A DNA stretch of 37,196 nucleotides, taken from the NCBI GenBank assembly GCA_004282875.1, contig SHLT01000016.1, positions 1 to 37,196 on the forward strand. Reading direction: 5' to 3'. This stretch comes from Chromatiales bacterium. Its GTDB lineage: Bacteria; Pseudomonadota; Gammaproteobacteria; Steroidobacterales; Woeseiaceae. Below, one piece after another: positions 25,930 through 35,976 of the stretch (position 1 is the first letter of the stretch; every line of letters starts with the position of its first letter). Both the position numbers and the translations under genes were made by a program. The notes under the pieces are model-generated. The model worked only from the letters and a program-made list of their open reading frames with translations, ran no database searches and was not told where the DNA came from.

Positions 25930-27063
25930 TTATGGGAATTGAGACGTCTGGGCGCGCCTGTAGGCGCTCGGTGTCAGCCCGCTGAACAGCTTGAAGGCGC
26001 GGTTGAAACTGGCCTTCGAGCCGAAACCGGATGCCATGGCAACGTCCAGCAGGCTCATGCGCCCCTCATCCAGCAGGACCTTGGCATGTTCGACGCGTAG
26101 TCCATTGATGAAACTGCTGAAACTGAGTCTGAAGCCCTGGTTGAGGGCGCGCGACACGTAGGCCTGGTTCATGCCGAAACGACGCGCGAGCTCCTGCAGT
26201 GAAAGACCCGGCTGGAGGTGCCAGCCGTTTTCGAGGACAGCCGCCTGCAGCCGCAGCCCTTCTGCAGACCAATCGCGTTCGCTGCGGTCCCGGCTCCTGG
26301 TCGCTGCAGGTCCACGGGGTTCGGCCATCTTTGGATACGGCCGCTGAATTCGGGCCAATGCCTCTAGCGAGACGAAGAACAGTAGAACAAACACAGAGAA
26401 TTCCGCCCAGAAACGCTCGGCGTAATTGAGACCGATTATCCTGCCAAGAAAGTTCTCAAGCGCCCAGACTACGACCAACGGCACACCGATGGCGATCAGG
26501 TGCATCAGCCAGGCCGGATCGAAGGCATCGTCATCCGAGTAGTGGTCTTGCAGCCAGGCGAGATAGCGTGTCCGCATGCGCCAGATTGCGAACAGCGCCC
26601 ACGCCATGAGCCCGAGGCCGGCATAAAACACCGCTGGTAGAACATAGGGGTAGTGCACCGCTTCATTGAACGCCCATTTTGCGGTGTGATCGCCAAGAAA
26701 CAGGAATGCCCATAGCTGATAAATCCAGTACACGGCACCGGGCAGGAGCAGCCACCAATAGTGCCCGTTCGGTTGGCCGAGCATCAGAGCCCGGGCATGA
26801 AAAAATACCAGCGGACCCAGTAGCAGCGTCATCTGGACCGGCAAGAAGGTCAGTCCGGGCCATACGTCGAACGCTCCCGCGAAACCGGCCACGACGGGGA
26901 TTCCGGACACAACGGCGGCCATGACGAGGGCACCCAGCCACGCGACGGCGCGTCGCTCGATCTTTCGCGAATAGAGATACCCGAGGGGAATCATGGCGCA
27001 CAGCATGATGATTGCCAGCATGGCGCTGCGCCAGTTCATGACCAGGGTGTGAGATTCTTCCAT
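25930..27063 (-). CDS. Membrane-bound AraC family transcriptional regulator (7TM + HTH)
   Basis: 377 aa from ATG 27063; TTG 27084 (seven residues more) and ATG 27039 are also possible, and none has a clear ribosome site. About seven hydrophobic helices fill residues 10–240 (e.g. LTFLPVQMTLLLGPLVFFHARAL, HLIAIGVPLVVVWALENFL), as in 7TM sensor modules. The C-terminal 110 residues are an AraC/XylS double HTH: LSLQELARRFGMNQAYVSRALNQG and RMSLLDVAMASGFGSKASFNRAFKLFSGLTPSAYR. It may sense a membrane or periplasmic signal. It lies 76 nt upstream of the S41 peptidase gene. Confidence 0.88.
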   Translation of the reverse strand: MEESHTLVMNWRSAMLAIIMLCAMIPLGYLYSRKIERRAVAWLGALVMAAVVSGIPVVAGFAGAFDVWPGLTFLPVQMTLLLGPLVFFHARALMLGQPNGHYWWLLLPGAVYWIYQLWAFLFLGDHTAKWAFNEAVHYPYVLPAVFYAGLGLMAWALFAIWRMRTRYLAWLQDHYSDDDAFDPAWLMHLIAIGVPLVVVWALENFLGRIIGLNYAERFWAEFSVFVLLFFVSLEALARIQRPYPKMAEPRGPAATRSRDRSERDWSAEGLRLQAAVLENGWHLQPGLSLQELARRFGMNQAYVSRALNQGFRLSFSSFINGLRVEHAKVLLDEGRMSLLDVAMASGFGSKASFNRAFKLFSGLTPSAYRRAQTSQFP

Positions 27064-27140
27064 ACGGCATGATGTTGGCTGCAATGGAGCAGCTATTGCA
27101 AGGAGTCAGCCAGCCCGGACGGCGATCGAGTGGTTTGTTG

Positions 27141-28451
27141 CTAGCACTCCGGAACGTTTACGGCCAGACCACCCTGCGAAGTTTCCTTGTAGTGCGAGGA
27201 CATGTCCTCGCCGGTCTGGCGCATCGTCTCTATTACCTGATCCAGTGTGACCTTGTGCGTGCCGTCACCATGCATGGCAAGCTTCGCTGCATTGATCGCC
27301 TTGACGGCTCCCATCGCGTTGCGCTCGATACACGGGATTTGCACGAGTCCGCCAATCGGGTCGCAGGTCAGGCCGAGGTTGTGCTCCATCCCGATTTCCG
27401 CGGCCTCCTCGACGTGGTCGTTGGAGCCGCCCAGGGCCGCGGCGAGTCCGCCGGCCGCCATGGAGCAGGCAACACCGACTTCGCCCTGGCACCCCATCTC
27501 CGCACCCGAGATCGACGCATTGACCTTGTAGAGAATGCCAATGGCCCCGGCGGTCAGCAGAAACTTGCGAATGCCGTCCTTATCCGCCTCCGGCACGAAA
27601 TCGACGTAGAAACGCAGAACGGCAGGAATGATCCCTGCCGCGCCGTTTGTCGGTGACGTCACCACCCGGCCGCCGGCGGCGTTTTCCTCGTTCACGGCGA
27701 TGGCGTAAACGTTCACCCATTCCATGGCGTCCAGCGTCTGCGGTGTCCCGCGCTGCTTGAGGCTCCTGGCAACCTTCGCGGCACGCCGCAACACCGACAT
27801 CTGGCCCGGGAGGACCCCCTCTGTCCGCATGCCCCGCTCGATACAAGCGTTCATCGCTTCCCAGATTCCGTCAATGCCTGCGTCCAGCGACGCCGCGTCA
27901 CGCCAGGTCTGCTCGTTCCTGCGGACCAATTCGGCAATGCTCAGGCCGTGCTCAGCCGCAAGTGCGAGCAGCGACTCACTCGTCGAATAGGGCAGAGGCG
28001 GTTCCTGGTCATTCGCTGCGGCTTCAGGTTCGTCATTACGCGCGATGAACCCGCCGCCGAGCGAGAAATAGTCATCGCTGCGCAGCTCGGTGCCTTGCCC
28101 GTCAAGCGCCGCGAAGCGCATACCGTTGGTGTGACGATCCAGCTGCTGCTCGTAGTTGAAATCGATATTGATACGGCCCTCGGCGCGCACGGCCTCGAGG
28201 ATGCCGGCGACGGCATCCGGGTCGACCGTTTCCGGCTTCTCACCGGACAGGCCGAGCAGAATCGCCGAGTCGGTGCCATGCCCCTTGCCGGTCCAAGCCA
28301 GCGATCCGTACAAGGTCACGTCATAGGACGCGACGTCCAGCTGACTCACATCCTCGGCGAACGCGCGAGCGGCTTTCATCGGCCCGACCGTATGAGAGCT
28401 GGACGGGCCGACGCCTATCTTGAAGATGTCGAAGACACTGACCGCCGCCAT
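27141..28451 (-). CDS. sdaA: L-serine ammonia-lyase
   Basis: 436 aa, single-chain Fe-S L-serine dehydratase converting serine to pyruvate and ammonia. [24 protein letters not shown] opens the beta domain; [36 protein letters not shown] and [21 protein letters not shown] carry the [4Fe-4S] Cys ligands, and the C-terminal Cys (…NVPEC) matches the family's tail cysteine that caps the cluster. ATG 28451 overlaps the putA stop (TGATG), so the two are coupled. Confidence 0.96.
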   Translation of the reverse strand: MAAVSVFDIFKIGVGPSSSHTVGPMKAARAFAEDVSQLDVASYDVTLYGSLAWTGKGHGTDSAILLGLSGEKPETVDPDAVAGILEAVRAEGRINIDFNYEQQLDRHTNGMRFAALDGQGTELRSDDYFSLGGGFIARNDEPEAAANDQEPPLPYSTSESLLALAAEHGLSIAELVRRNEQTWRDAASLDAGIDGIWEAMNACIERGMRTEGVLPGQMSVLRRAAKVARSLKQRGTPQTLDAMEWVNVYAIAVNEENAAGGRVVTSPTNGAAGIIPAVLRFYVDFVPEADKDGIRKFLLTAGAIGILYKVNASISGAEMGCQGEVGVACSMAAGGLAAALGGSNDHVEEAAEIGMEHNLGLTCDPIGGLVQIPCIERNAMGAVKAINAAKLAMHGDGTHKVTLDQVIETMRQTGEDMSSHYKETSQGGLAVNVPEC

Positions 28452-31400
28452 CAATCGGAGCCGAGCGTCAGCAGGCTGGCGTTACCGCCCACCGCCGAGA
28501 TGTTGTTGCTTAGCGTGAACTCCGTGCCGAAGCGCTGCACGTAGTGAGGACCACCCGCCTTGGGCCCGGTTCCGGAGAGCCCCCTGCCTCCAAATGGCTG
28601 CACACCGACGACCGCACCAATCATGTTGCGGTTGACGTAGAGGTTGCCTGCGCCGCAATCGGCGGCGAGGCCCGCTACCCGGGAATCGATACGACTGTGC
28701 AGACCCATGGTGAGGCCGAAGCCCGTGCCATTGACGGCTGCCACGGTCTTGTCCAGATCGCGTCCCTTGAACTTTACGACGTGCAGAATCGGGCCGAACT
28801 GCTCTTCGGTCAGGGCCCCGATATCGTCAATCTCAACCAGGGTCGGCGCAAAGTAGGTACCGCGCTGCGTTGCATCCGGCAACGGACAGCGATAAACGAC
28901 GTTCTGTTCCTTCTTCATGCGCGCGACGTGCGCACCCAGGATCTGCCTTGATGGGTCATCAATGCACGGTCCGACGTCCGTCGAAAGGTGCCGCGGATCG
29001 CCAATCGTCAGCTCTTCCATATAGCCCTTAAGCAGGTCCAGCGTGCGCGGCTCGATGTCCTCCTGTACGCACAGGAGACGCAGCGCCGAACACCGCTGGC
29101 CGGCGCTGTTGAAGGCCGAGAAAATGCTGTCGTGCACGACCTGCTCGGGCAGCGCGGAACTGTCGACGAACATGGCGTTCTGGCCGCCGGTTTCGGCGAT
29201 CAGCACGCCGATCGGGCCATCCCTGTGCGCCAGGGTCTGGTTGATCGTCTGGGCGACCTCGGTCGAACCGGTGAACACCACGCCGGCTACGCGCGGATCG
29301 GCGACGGCACGGCTACCAATCAGCCGGCCGCTGCCGGGCGTGAAATGCAGCACCTCGGTCGGCACCCCGGCCTCGTGCAGCAACTGTATCGCCCGGTAGG
29401 CGACGAGTGGCGTTGGTGCGGCCGGCTTGGCCAGCACCGCGTTACCGGCCGCCAGCGCAGCCGTCACCTGCCCGGTGAAAATGGCCAGCGGGAAATTCCA
29501 CGGGCTGATTGCAATAAACACGCCACGACCGCGCATGCTGTAAGTGTTCCGTTCACCGGTCGGCCCCGGCAACACGATCGGCTCACCGAAGTGCTTCCTC
29601 GCCTGGGCTCCGTAGTAGCGCATGAAGTCCACCGCTTCGCGCAGCTCGGAGATTGAGTCCGGAATACTGCGACCGCCCTCCGTGACACAGAGTCTCAGGA
29701 GTTCGTCACTGTGTTTCTCGTACAAATCTGCCGCACGGTCCAGAATGTCCGCCCGCTCATTGCCGCCAAGCCGGTCCCAGGCCGGCTGTGCAGCAACCGA
29801 CAGCTCTATCGCCTTATCGACGTGCTCTTCCGTCGCCTGGTGGCATACACCAACAACCTCGGACGTATTCGACGGGTTGACCGACGGCTCCTCGCGACCG
29901 TCAACCTCTTTACCGCCAACAATCGGCTTCGCTGTAATCGTCTTCTTGCTCGCCGCCTCCAGTTCAGCGAGCAGTTGCCTGCTGACACTGCGGTCGGGAA
30001 GATTAACGCCGCGCGAGTTATTACGCTCGGGCTGAAAGATATCGGCCGGCGCCGGAATCCGGTCGTGCGCTGCGTAGTTGTGGGCGGCGGCTGTTACCAG
30101 CGGATCTGCCACGATGTCCTGGACGTCGATCGACTCGTCCGCAATCTTGTTCACGAACGACGTGTTCGAGCCATTCTCCAGCAGACGGCGCACCAGGTAC
30201 GGCAGGAGGTCTTCGTGGTTTCCGACCGGGGCATACACGCGGCACGGTCGATCGTGTTTCTCCGGATCGACCACTTCAGCGTAGAGCTCTTCGCCCATAC
30301 CGTGCAGGCGCTGGAATTCATAATCCCGCCTCGAACCCGCATAGTGCAGCACACTGGCCAGCGTGTGTGCGTTGTGCGTTGCGAACTGCGCATAGATCTT
30401 GTCGCCCGCATCGAGTGCAGCTCGCGCAGCAGCGAGGTAGGACACGTCGGAATGGGATTTACGCGTATAGACCGGGTAGCTCTGAAGGCCCAGCTCCTGA
30501 GCCCATTTCACTTCGCTGTCCCAGTAGGCGCCCTTGACCAGGCGCACCGGAATACGTCGCCCTACTTCGCCGGCAAGGTCGATCAGGAACCGCATGCAAT
30601 CGCGGCCGCGTCGCTGGTAAGTCTGCAGCGCAACGCCGAATCCCTCCCAGCCGGACAATGCCGGGTCACGATAAACGCGCTCAAAAATTCCAAGCCACAT
30701 TTCCAGGCGATGGGCCTCTTCAGAGTCAATGGTCAGCCCGATGCCCACGTCCTTTGCGTGCTTCGCAAGCTCGAGCACGGCCGGCACGAGTTCGGCCATG
30801 ACGCGTTCTTCCTGGGAATACTCATAGCGGGGATGCAACGCCGATAGCTTGACCGAGATACCGGGCGCTGCGAACACGTCGGGCGCGTCGATCTGGGGCC
30901 CTTCCGCGATGCTCTTGATACCGTCGTGGTAGTTGTCCAGGTAGCGCTGCGCATCCGTTGCGGTCAGGGCCGATTCACCAAGCATGTCGAAGGAATACCG
31001 ATACGGCAGGTCGGTGCTTTTCATTGCTCGCCTGAGCGCCTCGCCGATATTGCGCCCCATGACGAACTGGTGGCCCATGATCTTCATTGCCTGGCGCATT
31101 GCCGTGCGGACAACCGGCTCGCCCGCCCGGCTCACGAGTTTGCCAAGCAGCCTGGCCGGATTTCCTTTCTCGATATCATCGAGGGTCAGGATCTTGCCCG
31201 TCAGCATAAGGCCCCAGGTCGACGCATTGACGAATAGCGAATCGCTCGACCCGACATGGTCCTGCCACTTGGCAGACGTTATCTTGTCCGCGATCAGGCG
31301 GTCGGCTGTATCAGCATCCGGGATACGCAGCAGCGCCTCGGCGATACACATGAGCAGTACGCCCTCGTCCGAGGAGAGGTCGTATGTCTTGAGGAACGCC

Positions 31401-31603
31401 TCGATGCCACCGTCATTCTTCGTATTCTTGCGCACGGCGCGCACCAGCTGCGCCGCCGTGTTCAGGATATTCTCGCGTGCCGCTTCACCGGGATCCGCCT
31501 CGGCGGCCAGCGCCCGTACGATGGCCTGCTCATCGGCAAGGTAGTTGTCGTTGATGTAAGGAATGCTGCTTTCGCGCGCAGCTGGCTGATCGATGAAGCT
31601 CAT
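28451..31603 (-). CDS. putA: Bifunctional proline dehydrogenase / L-glutamate gamma-semialdehyde dehydrogenase
   Basis: 1050 aa. It oxidises proline to glutamate. The PRODH barrel spans about 130–480 (GISVKLSALHPRYEY, RLVKGAYWDSEVKWAQELG, ATHNAHTL, EFQRLHGMGEELY) and the P5C dehydrogenase about 540–1040 (ISPWNFPLAIFTGQVTAALAAGN, IAETGGQNAMFVDSS with catalytic Glu, FSAFNSAGQRCSALRLLCV with catalytic Cys). It lacks both the N-terminal ribbon-helix-helix DNA-binding domain and a long C-terminal extension, so it is a minimal PutA that cannot autoregulate as in E. coli. It is the first gene of a putA–sdaA unit. Confidence 0.97.
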   Translation of the reverse strand: MSFIDQPAARESSIPYINDNYLADEQAIVRALAAEADPGEAARENILNTAAQLVRAVRKNTKNDGGIEAFLKTYDLSSDEGVLLMCIAEALLRIPDADTADRLIADKITSAKWQDHVGSSDSLFVNASTWGLMLTGKILTLDDIEKGNPARLLGKLVSRAGEPVVRTAMRQAMKIMGHQFVMGRNIGEALRRAMKSTDLPYRYSFDMLGESALTATDAQRYLDNYHDGIKSIAEGPQIDAPDVFAAPGISVKLSALHPRYEYSQEERVMAELVPAVLELAKHAKDVGIGLTIDSEEAHRLEMWLGIFERVYRDPALSGWEGFGVALQTYQRRGRDCMRFLIDLAGEVGRRIPVRLVKGAYWDSEVKWAQELGLQSYPVYTRKSHSDVSYLAAARAALDAGDKIYAQFATHNAHTLASVLHYAGSRRDYEFQRLHGMGEELYAEVVDPEKHDRPCRVYAPVGNHEDLLPYLVRRLLENGSNTSFVNKIADESIDVQDIVADPLVTAAAHNYAAHDRIPAPADIFQPERNNSRGVNLPDRSVSRQLLAELEAASKKTITAKPIVGGKEVDGREEPSVNPSNTSEVVGVCHQATEEHVDKAIELSVAAQPAWDRLGGNERADILDRAADLYEKHSDELLRLCVTEGGRSIPDSISELREAVDFMRYYGAQARKHFGEPIVLPGPTGERNTYSMRGRGVFIAISPWNFPLAIFTGQVTAALAAGNAVLAKPAAPTPLVAYRAIQLLHEAGVPTEVLHFTPGSGRLIGSRAVADPRVAGVVFTGSTEVAQTINQTLAHRDGPIGVLIAETGGQNAMFVDSSALPEQVVHDSIFSAFNSAGQRCSALRLLCVQEDIEPRTLDLLKGYMEELTIGDPRHLSTDVGPCIDDPSRQILGAHVARMKKEQNVVYRCPLPDATQRGTYFAPTLVEIDDIGALTEEQFGPILHVVKFKGRDLDKTVAAVNGTGFGLTMGLHSRIDSRVAGLAADCGAGNLYVNRNMIGAVVGVQPFGGRGLSGTGPKAGGPHYVQRFGTEFTLSNNISAVGGNASLLTLGSD

Positions 31604-31719
31604 GAAAAACTCCGTACGTCCACTTCCAGTGGATTCGCGTTAGCGCCCTGTGAAAGGGCCCGTGGCGGGCGATTATAGGGTATTAATAACGAGACAGGCA
31701 CTCGTATTGATCCGGATTT

Positions 31720-32109
31720 TCAGCCTTTCCCGCGGTTCCTGTCCCGCAGCCTGCGGCGCGTATGTTTGTCGGGCCGGCCTGGTGTCGTCGCCAACTGCAG
31801 ACGATCGCTGCGCAGGTCGGCCACGTGGCTCTTGCGCGCCGCGACGCTGTCCTCGGATTCGGTGTAGCAGGCCTGCGCCTCGGACGCCGGGCCGCGCCGC
31901 ACAGGTATGTCCTCGACCATCATTTCATAGGTCAGCTGATTCCTGACCAATCGAATACGGTCTCCAATCGCAACCTTCGCCGAGCTGCGGGCACGCTCGC
32001 CGTTGAGGCGCACGTGCCCGCCCTGCACCGCCGCGCTCGCAGCCGACCGCGTCTTGTAAAAGCGCGTGAAAAATAGCCAGCGGTCCAGCCTCAGGCTGCG
32101 GTCTGCCAC
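31720..32109 (-). CDS. hslR: Ribosome-associated heat shock protein Hsp15 (S4 domain)
   Basis: 129 aa. The S4 RNA-binding domain occupies about residues 4–65 ([32 protein letters not shown], then [13 protein letters not shown]), followed by a basic tail. Hsp15 rescues 50S subunits carrying nascent chains. Start is GTG 32109 with GGAG seven bases upstream; the longer open frame overlaps the kbl 5' region. It is divergent from kbl. Confidence 0.9.
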   Translation of the reverse strand: MADRSLRLDRWLFFTRFYKTRSAASAAVQGGHVRLNGERARSSAKVAIGDRIRLVRNQLTYEMMVEDIPVRRGPASEAQACYTESEDSVAARKSHVADLRSDRLQLATTPGRPDKHTRRRLRDRNRGKG

Positions 32110-32133
32110 AATCGATCTCCGTCTTCGTACTGA

Positions 32134-32139
32134 TATACT
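32134..32139 (+). promoter_or_regulatory. Predicted extended -10 promoter element for kbl–tdh
   Basis: TGATATACT: an extended -10 (TG, one base, TATACT) in the 61-bp divergent gap between hslR and kbl. No good -35 is seen. The start would lie about 25 nt before the kbl GTG. Confidence 0.45.
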
Positions 32140-32170
32140 TTGCTTCCTTCGAACCCTGAGAGCAAACCCA

Positions 32171-33370
32171 GTGCCTGCCGAATTCCTTGCCACCCTCGCG
32201 GAACAAACCGAAGCCCTTCGCAACGAAGGCCTGTTCAAACAAGAACGACTGATCGCCGGTCCCCAACAAGCCGCGATTAAGGTGCAGTCAAACGGCGATA
32301 CCGCCGAAGTGTTGAACCTCTGCGCGAATAACTACCTTGGACTCGCGAACCACCCCGACGTCATCGCCGCTGCGCACAAGGCGCTGGACGAATACGGCTA
32401 CGGAATGGCGTCGGTGCGCTTTATCTGCGGTACGCAGACGATTCACAAGGCGCTCGAAGACCGTATCAGCAGCTTTCTGGGTACCGAGGATACGATCCTG
32501 TACCCGTCGTGCTTTGATGCCAACGGAGGCCTGTTCGAAACGCTGCTCGGACCCGAGGATGCCGTAATCAGCGATGTCCTGAACCACGCCAGCATCATCG
32601 ACGGCATCCGGCTGTGCAAGGCGAGCCGGTTTCGATATGCGAACAACGACATGGCCGATCTGCGGGCACAGCTCGAAGCAAGCAAACAGGCCAACGTTCG
32701 CCTGATCGTGACCGACGGCGTATTTTCCATGGACGGCACCATCGCCAACCTCGAAGGCATTTGCGATCTCGCCGACGAGTATGACGCGCTGGTCATGATT
32801 GATGATTGTCACGCAGCCGGGTTCATGGGCAAACACGGCAAGGGTACGCATGAGTATCACGACGTCATGGGACGCATCGACATCATCACCGGGACACTTG
32901 GCAAAGCACTCGGTGGCGCATCGGGCGGTTACACGTCGGGACGCAAGGAAATCGTAGGCTGGTTGCGCCAGCGCTCGCGACCCTACCTCTTTTCAAACTC
33001 GGTAGCGCCGATGATCGCGGCCTCCTCCATTGCTGTACTCGACCTGCTCGAGCAAGACAACACCCTGCAGCAGCAGCTGCACGAAAATGCTGCCTATTTC
33101 CGCGAGCAGATGACCGCACGTGGTTTCGACCTGAAGCCTGGCGAACACCCGATCATCCCGGTGATGCTGGGTGACGCGAAACTCGCGACGACCATGGCCG
33201 ACAAACTATTGGAGCGTGGCATCTATGTCATCGGATTCTCGTTCCCGGTCGTACCGAAAGGCCAGGCACGGATTCGCACGCAAATGTCGGCCGGCCTGAC
33301 TCGTAAACAACTCGACAAGGCGATTGCCGCGTTCACTGAGGTCGGTCGCGAACTTGGGGTTATCTCATGA
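32171..33370 (+). CDS. kbl: Glycine C-acetyltransferase (2-amino-3-ketobutyrate CoA ligase)
   Basis: 399 aa PLP enzyme, alpha-oxoamine synthase family. It cleaves 2-amino-3-ketobutyrate with CoA into glycine and acetyl-CoA. Visible: [64 protein letters not shown] and [13 protein letters not shown] with the PLP Lys near residue 243. Start GTG 32171 gives the family length; its ribosome site is weak. The stop overlaps tdh by four bases. Confidence 0.97.
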   Translation: MPAEFLATLAEQTEALRNEGLFKQERLIAGPQQAAIKVQSNGDTAEVLNLCANNYLGLANHPDVIAAAHKALDEYGYGMASVRFICGTQTIHKALEDRISSFLGTEDTILYPSCFDANGGLFETLLGPEDAVISDVLNHASIIDGIRLCKASRFRYANNDMADLRAQLEASKQANVRLIVTDGVFSMDGTIANLEGICDLADEYDALVMIDDCHAAGFMGKHGKGTHEYHDVMGRIDIITGTLGKALGGASGGYTSGRKEIVGWLRQRSRPYLFSNSVAPMIAASSIAVLDLLEQDNTLQQQLHENAAYFREQMTARGFDLKPGEHPIIPVMLGDAKLATTMADKLLERGIYVIGFSFPVVPKGQARIRTQMSAGLTRKQLDKAIAAFTEVGRELGVIS

Positions 33371-34392
33371 AAGCACTCGTCAAGGCGAAAGCGGAACGCG
33401 GCATCTGGATGGAAGACATCGACAAGCCGCACGTCGGTCACAACGATGTCCTGATCAAGGTCAAGCGCACCGCAATTTGCGGCACGGACATTCACATCTT
33501 CAAGTGGGACGACTGGGCTCAGGCGACGATCCCGGTGCCGATGGCCGTGGGTCACGAATTCAGTGGCGAAATCGTTGATATGGGGATCGAGGTAAAGGGC
33601 TTCGAGATTGGCGATCGGGTCTCCGCCGAAGGACACATCACCTGCGGTTACTGCCGCAACTGCCGGGCCGGACGTCGCCACCTGTGCATGAATACCGTCG
33701 GCGTTGGCGTGAACCGCCCCGGCGCTTTTGCGGAATATCTGTCAGTTCCTGCCTTCAACGCTTTCAAGCTTCCCGACGCCATCACGGATGAGATGGCGTC
33801 GATTCTCGATCCGCTCGGCAATGCAACGCACACTGCCTTGTCGTTCGACCTCGTCGGCGAAGACGTGCTGATTACAGGCGCTGGTCCTATCGGCATCATG
33901 GCCGTTGCGATCGCACGCTACGCTGGTGCGCGCCACGTGGTCATCACCGACGTCAACGACTATCGCCTGGACCTTGCCCGCACGATGGGAGCGACGCGCG
34001 CGATTAACGTCACCTCAACGTCGATCGATGAGACCATGAAAGAACTCGGCATGGTCGAGGGCTTCGACGTAGGCATGGAAATGTCGGGTAACCCGCAGGC
34101 GTTTCGCGACATGCTCCGTACGATGCACCATGGCGGGAAGGTTGCGATTCTGGGAATCCCGCCCGGCGACATGGCCGTCGACTGGAACGACGTCATCTTC
34201 AAGGGCCTGATCCTGAAGGGCGTCTACGGCCGCGAGATGTTCGAGACCTGGTACAAGATGTCCAGCATGCTGCAAAGCGGCCTCAACATGGAGCCGATTA
34301 TCACGCATCACTTCGACATCGATGAGTTTCAGCCGGCGTTCGAACTCATGGAATCCGGACAATCCGGTAAAGTCATCCTGCACTGGAATTGA
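33367..34392 (+). CDS. tdh: L-threonine 3-dehydrogenase
   Basis: 341 aa zinc alcohol dehydrogenase family, standard length. Catalytic zinc region [17 protein letters not shown] and GHEFSGEIV; structural zinc cysteines in [18 protein letters not shown]-binding [20 protein letters not shown]. It oxidises threonine to 2-amino-3-ketobutyrate, the substrate of Kbl. It is coupled to kbl (ATGA) and its own stop overlaps the next gene (TTGA). Confidence 0.98.
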   Translation: MKALVKAKAERGIWMEDIDKPHVGHNDVLIKVKRTAICGTDIHIFKWDDWAQATIPVPMAVGHEFSGEIVDMGIEVKGFEIGDRVSAEGHITCGYCRNCRAGRRHLCMNTVGVGVNRPGAFAEYLSVPAFNAFKLPDAITDEMASILDPLGNATHTALSFDLVGEDVLITGAGPIGIMAVAIARYAGARHVVITDVNDYRLDLARTMGATRAINVTSTSIDETMKELGMVEGFDVGMEMSGNPQAFRDMLRTMHHGGKVAILGIPPGDMAVDWNDVIFKGLILKGVYGREMFETWYKMSSMLQSGLNMEPIITHHFDIDEFQPAFELMESGQSGKVILHWN

Positions 34393-35630
34393 TCAACGCC
34401 CTCCGCATCCTGTTATTGCTGACCTGCTGTACAGCGCAGGCGACGGACGTTGTTGCGTATTCGAACTTCGCGAAGAGACAGGGTGGCATTGCCGCGGCCT
34501 GGGCCAACGGCGCGGATGGCGTCGAGATAGATGTACGCGTTTCAACGGACGGTACCGTCTACGTGTTCTACGATGGCCTGCTCGAGACACCGGGGCTGGA
34601 CGATCGAACGTACAGCGAAATTCTCGAAACCTACACCTACGACCTTCCGACGCTGGCCGCGCTACTGCGTGACGCGCCACATTCCGGTTACTTTGTTTTC
34701 GACCTCCGTATTTCAGACATGGAACGCGTCGGCTTCGCAGTTGCCGCAATCCGGCTGAGCCAGATCCCAACCGAGCAAATTGTCCTTCAGAGTGACGACA
34801 TCGATGTGCTGGCGGCGGTCAGGGAGCTATGGCCGGAAGTCACGCGGTCTTACGCATCCACAACGCACGGCATCTTACCGTTCGTAGCCCCGGCATCCCC
34901 GTCCGAACTGGCCGGCTTACTGGCCGCGAACGAGATCGACCGCGTCAGCCTGAAAGGCAGGCTCTTGCTGGATGCCGAGTTCATCAAAACCCTCAAACTC
35001 AAGGGCCTGGAGGTCCACGTCTGGACAATAAATTTCGGCGCTCGAATTGAACATTACCTGCAGCTGGACGTTGATGGCATCGTTACCAGGCGCCCCAGCA
35101 CCGTCAGAAAAGAGATCGGGCGATTTATCAGGGCGTCGGCACGTCCTCGAACCGCAATCTTTCCGCGGGCGCGCATTGTTACCACGGACCCGAATCTGCA
35201 CTACTACAGGCAAATCCGGGAATCGGTCCTGGACCCGAAGTCGCAATCCGATACCCTATTTCACGCTCCACAGCCATCGCAGGTCCCGGTGCAGGTTGCC
35301 TGCCATGAAATCGAGCGCCTCGGCGTGATAGTGGATGTCGTGCACACGTTGCCAAAATCAGACTACGCCAGCGAACTGGCCTGGGCGAACCGAACCGGCC
35401 GAGCGCTCATTCAATACTATTGGACTCACTCCGCTTACCCGGACGACGATCGCATCTTCTACTCGCGAAGCCGAGTCTATCCGCGTCGCCAGAGCTTCGT
35501 CACGGCCGGAACCATGGGGCTAAAACAGAAACATCGGCTGGACGGCACTATCAAAGTGCGAATCACGCAAGACGAGACGGATATTTACGAAACCACGTTC
35601 AATCTCGTTGGATGCGAAAACGACCGCTAG
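34389..35630 (+). CDS. Degenerate GDPD-like secreted protein with unknown C-terminal domain
   Basis: 413 aa with a signal peptide (about 1–18). Residues about 20–230 resemble glycerophosphodiester phosphodiesterases: [37 protein letters not shown] and a late [30 protein letters not shown]. The catalytic HRG/ENT region is replaced ([11 protein letters not shown]) and the family's FHD is FYD, so both catalytic His are missing and it is probably not an active phosphodiesterase. The C-terminal 160 residues match no domain I recognise ([15 protein letters not shown]…, [14 protein letters not shown]). TTG 34389 overlaps the tdh stop. It is convergent, four bases away, with a riboswitch-controlled peptide gene. 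Confidence 0.68.
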   Translation: MINALRILLLLTCCTAQATDVVAYSNFAKRQGGIAAAWANGADGVEIDVRVSTDGTVYVFYDGLLETPGLDDRTYSEILETYTYDLPTLAALLRDAPHSGYFVFDLRISDMERVGFAVAAIRLSQIPTEQIVLQSDDIDVLAAVRELWPEVTRSYASTTHGILPFVAPASPSELAGLLAANEIDRVSLKGRLLLDAEFIKTLKLKGLEVHVWTINFGARIEHYLQLDVDGIVTRRPSTVRKEIGRFIRASARPRTAIFPRARIVTTDPNLHYYRQIRESVLDPKSQSDTLFHAPQPSQVPVQVACHEIERLGVIVDVVHTLPKSDYASELAWANRTGRALIQYYWTHSAYPDDDRIFYSRSRVYPRRQSFVTAGTMGLKQKHRLDGTIKVRITQDETDIYETTFNLVGCENDR

Positions 35631-35634
35631 TTTC

Positions 35635-35721
35635 CTAGGGCAGCTGACCTGTCGCAAAGAAGAAGACAACAAGCATTGCCAGCAGGACAACAGATACCGG
35701 GATTTTGTAGGTGAAGAACAT
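35635..35721 (-). CDS. 28-aa single-span membrane peptide under c-di-GMP riboswitch control
   Basis: A 28-residue peptide: a short N-terminus (MFFTYK), one strongly hydrophobic helix (about 7–24, VSVVLLAMLVVFFFATG) and the end QLP. ATG 35721 has GGAGGG about five bases upstream. The frame is open further upstream only because it runs through the riboswitch. The combination of riboswitch, ribosome site and hydrophobic helix argues for a real small protein. It resembles other one-helix regulators of membrane complexes only in general shape, and no family is recognised. Confidence 0.72.
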   Translation of the reverse strand: MFFTYKIPVSVVLLAMLVVFFFATGQLP

Positions 35722-35751
35722 TACGCCCTCCTGTGGTTTGGCTATAGACCA

Positions 35752-35868
35752 TGTCGGCAGCCCGGCGATCTTGGGTCCTTCGTGGCGTTGCAGAAAGCGT
35801 CGCGGAGGAAGCGAGGACCCGTGGCTTTGCGTCACTGGCTTTTGCCAGATTTGCCCTTTCGCGACCTT
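35752..35868 (-). promoter_or_regulatory. Cyclic-di-GMP-I (GEMM-I) riboswitch, copy 2
   Basis: Minus strand: GTCGCGAAAGGGCAAA, stem CTGGC-AAAA-GCCAG, hallmark GACGCAAAGCCACGGGTCC (35833–35815), peripheral stem closing with GGACCC, then GCCGGGCTGCCGAC. P1 forms from GTCG and CGAC. Very similar to copy 1, including the peripheral insert. The G20-equivalent looks like G. The leader to the ATG is about 30 nt with no terminator. Confidence 0.93.
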
Positions 35869-35896
35869 AGTATGCCCGAGGGTGTGCAACTGTCAA
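35869..35896 (-). promoter_or_regulatory. Predicted promoter of riboswitch copy 2
   Basis: Minus strand TTGACA (35896–35891), 16-bp spacer, CATACT (35874–35869). The predicted start is at about 35863, the 5' strand of P1. Confidence 0.68.
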
Positions 35897-35943
35897 TTCG
35901 GTAAAGTGCTTATCGTTCACGTCAACTTAAGTAATTCCCAGAA

Positions 35944-35971
35944 TTGACTGCGTCTGCCAGGAGCGCAAACT
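35944..35971 (+). promoter_or_regulatory. Predicted promoter of riboswitch copy 3
   Basis: TTGACT (35944–35949), 16-bp spacer, CAAACT (35966–35971). The -10 is weak, but the geometry is that of the other two riboswitch promoters and the start would fall at about 35978, the first P1 base. Confidence 0.55.
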
Positions 35972-35976
35972 ACGTA

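Noticed and set aside
35722-35889. Upstream part of an 84-aa frame on the minus strand
   Set aside because: It is riboswitch copy 2; only the last 28 codons follow a ribosome site.
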